A program made the translations under genes and the position numbers. From assembly GCA_017979445.1 (NCBI GenBank), contig CM030716.1, forward strand, positions 15,457,443 through 15,521,442: a DNA stretch of 64,000 nt. The letters are read 5' to 3'. Under the pieces are notes generated by a model. That model was not told the DNA's origin. It saw only the letters and a list, made by a program, of their open reading frames with translations, and did no database searches. Shown one piece after another: positions 35,701 through 47,700 of this stretch. Position 1 is the first letter of the stretch; the number at the start of each line of letters is the position of its first letter. This stretch comes from Akebia trifoliata (Eukaryota > Streptophyta > Magnoliopsida > Ranunculales > Lardizabalaceae).

Positions 35701-38700
35701 GGGGAACATCTTCATTTGGACTGCTGTCTTCGCCATTATCACTTTTATTTCTATCATCATCTGAATCATCACCTTCTTCCACATACATATCTTCCTCTTT
35801 TGTTTCTTCATCATCTGATTTCACTAACATCTCATTTACTCCCAATGGTTCTTCAACTTCATCTTCATCTTCATCTTCTTCCTCTTGTATCTCTTCTTCA
35901 TTTTGTATTTTTGAGCGTTCTCACCTTCTTCTTTGGCTTGAGCTTTTCCTAGGTGTCGATGCAAAAGTTGCTTGCTCAACTTGAGCCCAAGTTAAATCTT
36001 CTCCTTCAAACACCGACTCATCTCGTTCATCGATGAGTCACAAATAATCTCCACTCAAGTCTTCAATGAAGATAGGGTCGTAAAATCCTGGATTCTCTTT
36101 CCTTTGGTTGAATCTTTCATGCAATTTCTGATTGTATTGCACAAAGATCAAATCATTGAGCTTCTTCTGCTCAAGTCTATTTATCTTCTTTGTGTGAATT
36201 TGTTCAATGCATAACAAATTTTAAGTTAGTACTTAATACTTAATAAGTAATTAAGTATAAGAAGAAATTAAAGTAAGATAACAAATTAACAATTAATAAC
36301 TAACAATAAGTAACAAGTTAAGATGTTATACCATCTCAAATGTGCTCCAATTATATTCGCATTTTGATGCCGAACATGTTAGGCCAGAAGAATTTGAGAA
36401 TAATTGTGTCAAGTCTCTTTGTGAGAGCTTGGCAGGAATTTATATTAATTACAAAGGTCAAATTATAGAAATGTTCTTATAAATAAGAATTAAATAAAAA
36501 AATACTATCACTACTAAGTAATCAAGATTAGAAAGTAACTATAGCAACAAACTAAATTATTTCCAATACTCCCTCTCAAGCTGGGGAGAATATATCAATG
36601 AAACCCAGCTTGACAAGGTGAGATTTAGTGATAGACAGACCAACAGACTTCGTAAGCATATCGGCAAGCTGACCTGAAGAAGGAACGAAGACTGTCTGAA
36701 GGTCACCAGATCAAACTTTCTCCCTGAGAAAGTGAATATCAACCTCAATGTGCTTAGTTCTTTCATGAAGAACAGTGTCAGAAGCAAGCATAATAGTAGA
36801 CTTGTTATCACAGAGCAGAGTAGAAGAACCAGAAACAGGAAAACCCAACTCTGTCAACAAAGACTGAAGCCAAATTATTTCACATGTACCAAGGGCCATA
36901 ACACGATACTCAGCTTCAGCAGAAGAACGAGATACCACATTCTGTTTCTTACTTTTCCATGAGATAAGATTATTACCATAAAAAGTACAAAAACCAGAGG
37001 TAGATTTCCTATCTGTAAGAGAGCCAGCATAATTAGCATCTGTAAAACAAGACAAATGTGGTTGAGCAGTGGAAAAGTAGAAAAGGCCAAGACCAAGATG
37101 TGACATCAAGTAGCGAAGAATGCGATAGACTGCATTAAGATGAGATGTACGCGGAGTATGCATGAACTGGTTGACCACACTGACCGCAAAGGACAAATTC
37201 GGTCTAGTGTGTGTTAGATAAATCAGACGACCTACAACTCTCTGATAAGAGGAGGGGTTTGATAAAAGATCATCAAAATCAGCATGAGGATGATTCTTAT
37301 CCATAGGAGAGGAAGCAAGACGACAACTAAGTATCCCATTGTCTTGAAGAAGGTCCTATGTGTATTTACGTTGAGATAATGATATACCACGACCAGAGCG
37401 GCCACTTCTATCCCCAATAAGTACTTGAGTGGACCTAAGTCTTTAACCTTAAAAATACGACCTAATAGCGCTTTGACCTTGTTAATCCACTGTGCATCAT
37501 CTCTAGTCACAATGATATTATCCACATATACCAAAACAATGATGCACCGACCATCTACTCCTCGACGAACAAGCAAGTATATACATTTAAAAAATTTCAT
37601 AAAAAGAATAATATCAGAAAAATGCTGAAATCAGGCTCGCGGGGACTGCTTCAAGCCATACAAAGACTTAAGAAGGTGGCATACCTTTCCAGAATATTCC
37701 CCCTGAAGACGAAACCCCGGAGGAGGGTCCATATAAATAACCTCAGTCAAATCACCATTCAGAAAGGCATTTTTCACATCAAGTTGGTGAAGTGGCAAGG
37801 AGTTACACATAGCTAGGAAGATAAGAAGGGGAACAGTGGAGAGTTTGGCGACAGGAGCGAACGTGGCACCAAAATCTTTCCCTGGGGTTTGTGTAAATCT
37901 CTTAGCAACAAGTCGTGCCTTATACCGATCAATAGTACCATCTGCGAGATATTTCATTGTGAAGACCCATTTACAACCAACAGTCCGCGCCCCACACGGA
38001 AGAGAAACAAGTTCTCAGGTATTATTGGTTTGCAAAGCATCCATTTCAGCAGTCATAGCTTTTGTCCACTGAGGGTTTCTTAATGCCTCTGAGACAGACC
38101 GATGAACTCGAATAGAATCAGTTGTGGCAAGGTAGGCTTGATAAGAGGAAGAAAGACCCTGATAGGAAACATACTGGGCAATAGGATGATCAGTAACACA
38201 CCCCCGCTTACCTTTGCGAAGGGCAATAGGTAAGTGAGAGTCAGAAATAGACGGAATAAGCAGAGGTATATGTGTGGAGGTAGAAGAGGGTATACCTGAA
38301 TCTAAGGAGGAGGTTGGCAAGGGTGTAGAGGGGCGAGTACGACGAGTGTAGACCTGAAGTGGCGGCGAAGACGGTGGAAAAATTGGAGAAGGTAGCACAA
38401 TAGGAGACGAGTCCTGCAAAGTAGAAGTAGTAGGATAGAATGAAACATTTTCAAAAAAGGTAACATCAAGAGTGTGGATGATACGATGAGAAACTGGATC
38501 ATAACGCTGATACCCCTTGGATATAGATGAGTAACCCAAAAAAAATGCATCGAATGGCTTTGTCATCCAATTTCGTATGATTGGGGGTCTTGTCCTAAAC
38601 GAAACACATGCACATAAAGACATGAGGTGTAATAGGGAAGAAAATGTTATCAGGTTGAAGGACATGAAGGGGCACCAGTCCCTCCAAGTTGCAACTTGGA

Positions 38701-41700
38701 ACACGATTAAGAAGAAAAGCCGCAGTAAGGACTGCCATATTCCAAAATGACTTTGGAACATGTATTATGCGAAGAAGACAACGGACAATGTTCATGAGGT
38801 GGTGATTCTTGCGTTCCGCTACCCCGTTCTGTTCAGGAGTATAAGGACAAGTCAACTGGTGAAGCATACCATTCTTATGAAGATGGGAGTGAATACCATC
38901 AGATATATATTCCCCCCATTGTCAGACCCAAGGGATTTAACAATGATATTGTACTGAGTTTGAATCTTTTTAAGAAAATTAACAAAAATTGAGAGTACCT
39001 CAGAACGTGAACGCATCAGATAAACCTAAGTGCAACGAGAGTAATCATCTATAAATGTAACATAATAACGGTGACCATTAAAAGCAGTAACAGGGGAAGG
39101 TCCCTACACATCAGAATGAACTAAATCAAATATTGCATTAAATCGATGCATATGAGGAATATAAAAAGTACATGTGTTTAGAAAGCTCACACACAGAGCA
39201 TTGAAATTTATGTCCATTACAAGCAGTTTTTAAAGTAGGAAATGAAGAACACAAGTGTTGAAAATTGGCATGTCCTAAGTGAGCATGCCATAAATCTAGA
39301 GTCTGAGATGTAAAAATGTGACTGCCAGATGATGGAAGTACGGAAGCCGGAGTAGCAGTAAGCTGAGATCCAAACACGTACATCCCATCCCTCTCATACC
39401 CCTTGCCAAAAATCCTCTTCGAAGTTAGGTCCTAAAAAATGCAGTGAGTAAGAAAAAAAGTAACTGAGCAGTTATGAGATTTAGTAATACTGCTAACAGA
39501 CAAAAGATTAAGAGATAGGTGAGGGACATGAAGCATAGAATCTAGAGAAATCCCAGGGATAAAGAGTTGATACCCTTGCTGTAGATAGGTGTAAGAGATC
39601 CGTCAGCAAGGTGAACTTTCCTATGGTTGGTGGAAAAAGTAGAAAAAGTAAAGTGGCTAGACTCACCGGTCATGTGATTAGAGGCACCAGAATCAATAAC
39701 CCATGTCAAAGGAGTAGAGCTAGACTGAGTGACATTGAATATAGAGGATGTACTTGGAGGTGTAATACCTGAGGCCGCAGTCGAAGAGGTTTTAGTGTGA
39801 GCTTGAATTTGATCCCGGACAATAGTGGCAATCTGAGTCTGTAGTTGTTGCAGGTCAATCGTGCCAAGTGAAGGATGATCAGTAGATGAAGATTCCACTA
39901 TAGCAGCACGGGGAGCAGAATGTCCTAAAGATGAATTAGAGGAAGATCGTGGTATCAGATGAGGATAAAGCTGAAAGCAGCAAGCCTTCTCATGACCAGT
40001 CTTCCAACAATGATTGCAAGTAAGACCACTCCTTTTATCACGACCACGAGTCCCTGATCCAGGGGTATGGAGGTCGGAAGAACTCGAGTTGGCAGTTAAG
40101 GCCATCTGATCTATAGTTGGAGCAGAAAGAATGCCAATGACCTAAGTCTGAGGAGAAGGAATATGGCGATGACGCTCATCACTGTCAATGGTCGCAAATA
40201 CCTCAAATAACGAAGGTAAAGGAGTGGTGTTGAGAATCTGTGTTTGAAGTGCTTCAAATTCTGGACGTAGACCCATAAGAAACTGGTAGGTTTGATGTCG
40301 AGCAATCCGCTTGACAACATAATCGGCTACCTCTGAAGACAATTCAGCCATAGACTCATAGTGAAAAAGTTATTCCCAATATGACTGAAGGTATCCAAAG
40401 TAATCGGCTACACTCTGAGTCCCTTGGGTAGCCTGGGCAATGTCTCGATAAAGTTCATAAATCCTCGAGTCATTCCTGGAATGTGCGTATGTCCGAGTAA
40501 GCACTGGCCATAAAGTTGGAACTGTCTCATCGTACATGAACATTGTATAAATGCGTTGTTCCATGGAGTTAAACAGCCACCCAAGGATAGTGCAGTTGTC
40601 GATTTCCCATGATTCAAATTTAGGATCAGTTAGAAATGGTTTAGTAACAGTCCCAGAGAGCTATTTAGATTTCCCTCTACTCCCTAGAAAGAAACGCACA
40701 AATCGGGACCATGATTGAAAGTTCCGACCATCAAGAAGAGCAGTAGTAATACGTTGAGCTGAGGAGTTAGACCCAAAGATTGTAGCGGAAGTTGTAATTC
40801 CTTGTTCCGAAGACATCTCTTTGGTTTGAAGGGAGATCTGAAGGATAAATTATGTAAAAATTTCTTAAAGAAGAGTCTTAAACCTGCTGTTGTAATTACA
40901 AGACTCAAAGGCCACAAAAAAAGGCCAAAAAACAAGATATCTCATAGCTGTCACTAGGTTTCAGTGAGGACGCAAGGACCTAAGAAGAGTCCAACTAGTG
41001 TTGTACTCGCTCCACGAGGTCTAACAAACCAATCACAGGGAAATCTGAAACTATTAGGGCTGTCACAAGGCCAAAACAAAGGTTCTAGGGATGTCGAGAC
41101 CTAATGGAGGACCAAATCAAGACAGCTACTGCTGTCGCCTGACCAAAACGAAGCTAAACCCTAGCCACTGCTGTCGCTTGACCAAAACGAAGCTAAACCA
41201 CTGTTGCCTGACCAAAAACGAAGCCAAAAAAACTCTTGCTGTGAAGTTGTAGGACCAACCCGACACCAATACCACTGTCGCCTGACCAAAACGAAACCAA
41301 ATCTACTGTCGCTTGACCAAAACGAAACCAAAAACCAGAAAAAAATCTGTTGCAAAGTCCACCAGATGATTTCAGGCTGTCGAAGAACCAAGAAGAGGCA
41401 GCTACTATTATCGTAGAACCAAAAACTAAGGTATTAGGCTGTCGTAGGACCAAAACTACACAGTAACTTCTGTCGTCTTGTTCTAGGTTGTCGTAGGATT
41501 CGATAATGGTGGCTGTAGCACCAAAAACAGCCACTAAAGCAGCACAGTTGCTATCGCACACCCCAAAAAAAAATTCTTGTTATGTAGAGACAAACCCTAA
41601 CATAGGGTAGAAGTACAACGCATTATTGCAGTATGTGATAAAACGAAAACAAAAAAAATTGAAAGATCCCCGAAGGGGAGAAGATCAAATGAGATTGACT

Positions 41701-44700
41701 CTAAGTTAGGGTTTAGGATTTAGCAAGTAAAGAGAAGAGGGAGAAAATTCCTTGGCTCTGATATCAAGAAGAATTTGAGAATAATTGTGTCAAGTCTCTT
41801 TGTGAGAGCTTGGCAGGAATTTATATTAATTACTAAGGTCAAATTACAGAAAGGTCCTTATAAATAAGAATTAAATAAAAGATACTATCACTACTAAGTA
41901 ATTAAGACTAGAAAGCAACTATAACAACAAACTAAATTATTTCCAATAAGGCCAAGTATTCTAATAATTGATCTCTTCAGGGTCAGATCCTTTGTAATTG
42001 GATCAACTCCATAAGCGGACCACCAATCAGCTGTATCATTTAACTAGATTATTAGCAACTTATAAGTATTTGAATTTTAAAAGCAAACAAAAATAAACTA
42101 TATATTTAATTTTTTTCTAATTATTTGTTATACTTACTTGAAATCTTCGTAGTTCTATGTCTCTTTACGATCACCCTTCCTTTACAATTCTTGTATCGAT
42201 CTAGCTACGACGAGATCCTATCTTGCTCTTCTAGCGTTGATATCATCTTTTCCAAGACATCAAGGAATCCAACCATATGCGTTGAATCCACCTTATCACG
42301 ATTGGCGGATTGGAAGTGTACGACTAGATTAAGGATCTAGGCAACCTTGAGGAATGGCTTCAGTTGGGGTTGGGTTTTCACCATGCAAATAAGCTAATTT
42401 GGAGTTTAACACTGTTCACGGTCTTTTGGTGCATTTGGTTAGAAAGAAATGCTTGAATTTTCAAAGGGAAGGAAAAGTCGTCACAAAAGTTAATTAGATC
42501 AACTCTTGGGCTCTTATTCTTTTGGTGCAAAATCTTTAAAGAGTTTTGAGAGATCTTTTTCGATGATTTTTTGTGTCGGTGGGATGCCATTTGTAGCCTT
42601 GTTTTGCCTTAGTGGTGGTGGTGGTTTTTTTTTCGTTTACATTTTAGAAGGGTCATCTCAACCTTCCCCTTTGTTTTGTTTCTTTTCTTCATCTTGTCTA
42701 TAAAAAAAATAATATAAGGCATATGACATTTGGTTGCCCCATCTCTTATTTATAATATCAACTACTTTATAATAATTTTTTTCTCTATATTTGATTATTT
42801 TCCTTTATTTTGTCAATTGCTTTTTCCATAGAATCATAAATATAACCCATGGGTGGCTTTTCGTCGCCATCTACTAATCTAAGCACAATAATTGAAGGCA
42901 TGAAATCTCTGAGTGCTTTAATAACATCCGTCCAAAAGTTTTGGGACAAGATAATTTGGACAATCAATTTGCCTTCGGGTTTTTTAGACTAGGTCCCATT
43001 ATTCCAATTAGTTGACATTACAAATCTTCTAAGTTTTGCCTTTCTCCCATGAAGGCTTTGTAGTGTCAGAAAGGCAGTAGAAAAATGTGTGATTGCAGGT
43101 CTAAGTAAATTACCATTTATATGAGCACACATTATTTGTAAGAGTAAAGCATGTTTATACATAAAAACAACTTTTTTAACTTTAGCTACAATTCATATAT
43201 GCAATTTACCTATATCTTGTAATATGGGATTTATACGATGTTTGTAGTGTCAAAAAGACAGTAGCAAAGTGTGTGATTGCAGGTCTAAGTAAATTACCAT
43301 TTATATGAGCACGCATTCTTTATAAAGAGTAAAACATGCTTATACACAAAAACCACAACTTTTTTAGCTTTAGCTACAGTATGAGTCGAAATTGAGAGAG
43401 GAAGATTAATTGATTAATTAGCCCTAATTAGGCTATAAAGTTATTACATAATATGAGTAGAGAAAAAGACTAAAAAGGACACAGACTTATTTAACACTTT
43501 CCCTCAAGTTGGTGCGTGGATATCAACAACGTTGAACTTGGGCAAGACACTTTCAAAGGCGGTTTTACTAACACCTTTAGTAAGTACATCAACGAGTTGT
43601 TGAGATGTAGGAATAAAGGGAGTACAAATCTGTTCAGAAACAATTTTTTCTTTAATGAAATGACGATCAACTTCGATATGCTTCGTTCTGTTATGCTGAA
43701 CCGGATTTGCAGCTATGTTAATAGCTGATTTATTATCACAATATAGTAAGAAAGGGATCGGCACAGGAAGACATAAATCATCTAGTAAGATCTTGAGTCA
43801 CAACTCACACATTCCAAGTGTCATGGCGTTGTATTTTGACTTAGTACTAGACCGAGAAACCACATTTTGCTTCTTACTACGTTAAGTTACCAAGTTTCCA
43901 CCAACTTTAGTACAGTACCCAGAAGTAAACCATCTATCAGTCACTGAACCAGTATAATCTGCATTTGTCCATGCCTCAACGTGAAGATGAAATGCTGTTG
44001 AGAGAGAGGATGGTAACAACGGTATCCTTTCTAGGTAGAGGAGTAACCCAAAAAGATATATTTTATGGCCTTATAGTCAAGTTTGGTACGAGTTGGGTCA
44101 AGAATTTGAACAAAACAGACACACTCAAAAACACGCGGAGGAAGTGGAAACATGAGACTATCTGGAGAGAGCTGAGAGAGGGGTGTGGCAAACTGAAGAA
44201 CACGGGAGGGGGTTCGATTAATAAGGTAAACAGCAGTAAGAACTGCATTGGCCCAATAGGATTGGGGCACGTTCATGCCAATAGAGATGGCACTGTCTAA
44301 CTCTAGAATATGATGATTTTTTCGTTCTGATCGACCATTCTGCTGATGGATCTTAACATTGGACATTTGATGCTCAATACCAGACTCTAAACAAAGTTTC
44401 AAGACCTCACTATAGGTGTACTCAATACCATGATCAGAACGGAAGGTCTTGATGGTACGACCAAACTGGGCATGAACCATAATAAGAAATTGCTTTAAGA
44501 TCCCATAAATTTTACTCTTGTATTTCATAAGATAAACCCAAGTGGTACGACTGTGGTCATCGATGAAGAAGACAAAATAACGAAAACCAAGAGTGGATGT
44601 GACAGGGGAAGGACCCTACACATCAGAATGAATTAGGTCAAACATAGCAGGTGCAGTAATATTCATACTAATAAGATAATAAGACCGCACATGTTTAGTT

Positions 44701-47700
44701 AATTGGCAAGTTTCACAAGAAAAATCAAACAAATTGTTATTATTAAATAAAGTAGGGAATATGTGTTTCAAATATCTAAAGGAAATATGGCCTAAACGTA
44801 AATGCCAATGCATTACAAGAGCCTTATTAGACTGACTACTACTACTAAGTTGAAAAACAGAATGGGTGCTAGGTGAACTGGGTACGTCTAAGAGATCTAA
44901 GCCATTCACTTCATGTCTAGTGCCAATCGTCCTTTTCAACCCCAAATCCTGAAAGACATAATGAGAGGGATAAAAAATTACACTACAATTCAAATTTTTG
45001 GTAAGGCTACTAACAGAGATAAGATTAGTAGTAAGTTGAGGAACATCCAGTGTATTAGTTAAGGATTAAGAAGATGTAACAGGAAAATGACCTTGACTAG
45101 CTATAGAAGACAAGGAACCATTAGCCAGGCGAATCTTGCAATGACTAGAACAAACACTATAGGTTTTAAACAAGGAGGACGTACTGGTCATGTTATCTGA
45201 GGCACCAGAATCAATGATCCATGGTGAGGAAGTGGTGGAAACACTGTGTGTAAATGCAAAGGTACCTGAGTGAGTGAATGTAGAGACCAACTGAGATGAA
45301 GTTTCTATCTGATTGAAGAATTTCCTAAACTTGTCAAGCTCGGCTTGGGATAAAAATACCTAATCTGAGGAGGATGTAATAGCTGAAAGAAGAGCTAGAT
45401 CAGTCGTCGGCTAGGAAACTACATGAGCTGAAGATTGTTGAGACTATTGGCGGTGCTGATTAGGACGACCATGAAGTGCATAACAATGAGCCTTCACGTG
45501 ATCCAACTTTCCACAATGATCACACTTATGTAGCTGACGGGTAGACAAAGACCCACTGAAGGGTTGTGTAGAAGGTAGGCGAGCAAGCATAGCAGAGTGG
45601 TCTCTTGAAGAATGAGGTAGAACAGCTGCGCAACGACTCTCATCAGCCAAGACATAAGAATATGTAGTTTGTAGGGACGGAAAATGATCCATTCCCAATA
45701 AATGAACTCTTGCATACTCAAACTCATCCCAAAGACTAGCTAAAAATTGAAAAACTTAATTCTTATCCAGAATCGACGCATATAATGTCTCATCAAGAGG
45801 GTCCTTCCAGGCGTAAGACGAGGAATAGAAGGTCAACTCTTCCCACCGAGCATGTAGCTGTGATATATAGGTGGTAACTAAAGAGTCACGTTGCGAAAGA
45901 CGAGAAATCTCATGCTCTAAGTTAAAGATCTGGACGTTGTTTTGATGTTGTGAGTAAATGCTCTTTGCGGAATCCCATATCTGTTTTGCTGTCGAGGAGA
46001 ACATAGCAATGTGGTTGCCTAGAAGTAACCAGCCAAGACCTGACCATAGAATCATTAGCAAACCAATGGGAGTAAGAGGTGTCGGTATGTGTAGGTTGTT
46101 TGTCCGTCCCTGTGAGGTAACCGATTTTTCCTTTTTCCACCAATGAATATTTCAACCGATCGTGTTCAAAGAAGATAATTAGGACTATCTAATTTTACGG
46201 TAGTAATTTGAAGTCCTAGAAAGTCGGTGAAGTGAGAAGGAAAACCACTCGATCCATTACTATTGCCAGTTATCGAGGAAGTGGACGTCTCAGAGGCCAT
46301 CAAAGGATTCGTGTACTTTGGTTTAAAGAGAGTTCAAAATAAAACAAGGGGACGGCTCACAAGGAGAAAATGATCGCAGCACCCTAAAGGTGACAATACA
46401 CTATTGTAAGAGATGTGAAACTGATCAAACACGGCTGTGGGTGACCTGACTAGTCATTACTGCAATCGTAGTAAATCAAGAATGATACTACTATGATCAC
46501 AAGCCTTTGTAGATGTTCAACACACTGTTGCCACCCTCATATAACAACCTATTTTGATCGAAAATAAAAGAACAGCCACTTGTTGTGATCGCACAAGGAA
46601 GAACAGCCAACTACTGTGATTGCAGGCCTTAGATTAGCAATCTGCTATGTCGCAAAGGGTCATAACAGCTACCGTAGGTATCGCCTAGTCAAAAAACACC
46701 CCATTGCTATGTCGCAAGAGTCCAAAAACAGCACCTGCTGTGTCGTAATTGCTCCAAACAACCACCTTGAATGTCCACAATAAAAAACGACAGCAACTGC
46801 TGTGTCGCAAGGGGCCAAAAACACAACTTGCTGTGTCGCCAGGCTCCAAACAGCCACCTTGAGTGTCACTGCTAAAAAGCCGACAACAACTGCTATGTCA
46901 CAAGGGTCCAAACCACTCAATCTCTGTGCCGCAAGATTTAATCTTCAACAAAACAACACTTTGCTGTTATCGCCAGCCCTAGACAACATTGCTGTGAGTA
47001 CAACCTGATCACATGCTCCAAACAATCCTCAACTCCCTATCGCATGATGCGATTAGGGTGCGTGTAGATAAAGAACCCCTGTAGGGGTGATATGTATTGA
47101 AGACGAGGGGTGTGGAGGTTGATTTAAGGAAGAGGAAGGCGATAGGGTTTGTAGCAGAAGAAGGAGTGGGGGACGATGGAGGTAGAAAGAGCTTGGCTCT
47201 GATACCAAGTCGAAATTGAGAGAGGAAGATTAATTGATTAATTAGCCCTAATTAGGCTATAAAGGTATTACATAATATGAGTAGAGAAAAGGACTAAAAA
47301 GGACACAGACTTATTTAACAGTACATATATGCAATTTATCCATATCTTATAATATAAGATCTATGCATTACGCCGCACATGGCGACCAATATAAGTGAGG
47401 TCTCTTAGTTATTAAGAGGCGGCCGACGGCCACATAGGTAGTGGCATTGTTCGTTACAATTTTGACAACATGCTCTATATCAATTATTTTATCTAACAAT
47501 TGAAAAAAATACTTGGCCGTATGAGAACGGGCCAAAGCATCCAAAGATTTAAGGAACATTGTTCTTGTAGGATAATTAACTAAAATGTTAATTATTGTTC
47601 GGCCGATTCTATCTGTCCATCTTTTGGCCATTAGAGTATATCCATAGATTTTTCAAGATTCTTGATACTTAGTAATTGAACCTTGGGTAAATTCTACCTT

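Larger units (their letters stand above)
36386..41948 (-). mobile_element. Ty1/copia retrotransposon A, full-length, decayed
   Basis: LTRs are 36386-36568 and 41767-41948, differing by about nine substitutions and one indel. The perfect 5-bp duplication AGGCC lies at 36381-36385 and 41949-41953. On the minus strand the primer-binding site TGATATCAGAGCC (41754-41766) follows the 5' LTR and a purine tract lies at 36569-36590. The order gag, protease, integrase, reverse transcriptase, RNase H is that of copia. It is inserted in the hAT transposase between the WWSAYG block and the LTCSASKC block. Stops and frameshifts in every domain. Confidence 0.93.
43384..47320 (-). mobile_element. Ty1/copia retrotransposon B, internally deleted
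   Basis: LTRs are 43384-43496 and 47208-47320, each 113 bp with only two differences. Minus-strand primer site TGGTATCAGAGCC at 47195-47207; pyrimidine (minus: purine) tract CCCTCAAGTTGG just inside the left LTR. Flanking bases GTATG and GTACA share only GTA. Gag, zinc knuckle, protease, integrase and RNase H are found but the reverse transcriptase is absent, so it is 3.9 kb instead of about 5.5 kb. Inserted in the second copy of the 184-bp duplication. Confidence 0.9.
43057..47361. repeat. 184-bp tandem duplication in the hAT transposase, second copy split by copia B
   Basis: Copy 1 is 43057-43240. Copy 2 starts at 43241 with TTTGTAGTGTCAAAAAGACA and runs to 43383, then continues after copia B at about 47321 (CATATATGCAATTTATCC). 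Both copies encode the same hAT segment on the minus strand (ending [19 protein letters not shown] in copy 1). Period 184 bp. Confidence 0.85.

Noticed and set aside
35664..35984. Serine-rich open frame on the + strand
   Set aside because: Antisense of the Glu/Asp-rich C-terminal tail of the hAT transposase.
41161..41561. Trp/Phe-rich open frames on the minus strand
   Set aside because: Translation of the copia A leader repeats; no gag or pol similarity.
46669..47008. Open frames with repeated short motifs on both strands
   Set aside because: Produced by the copia B leader repeats.
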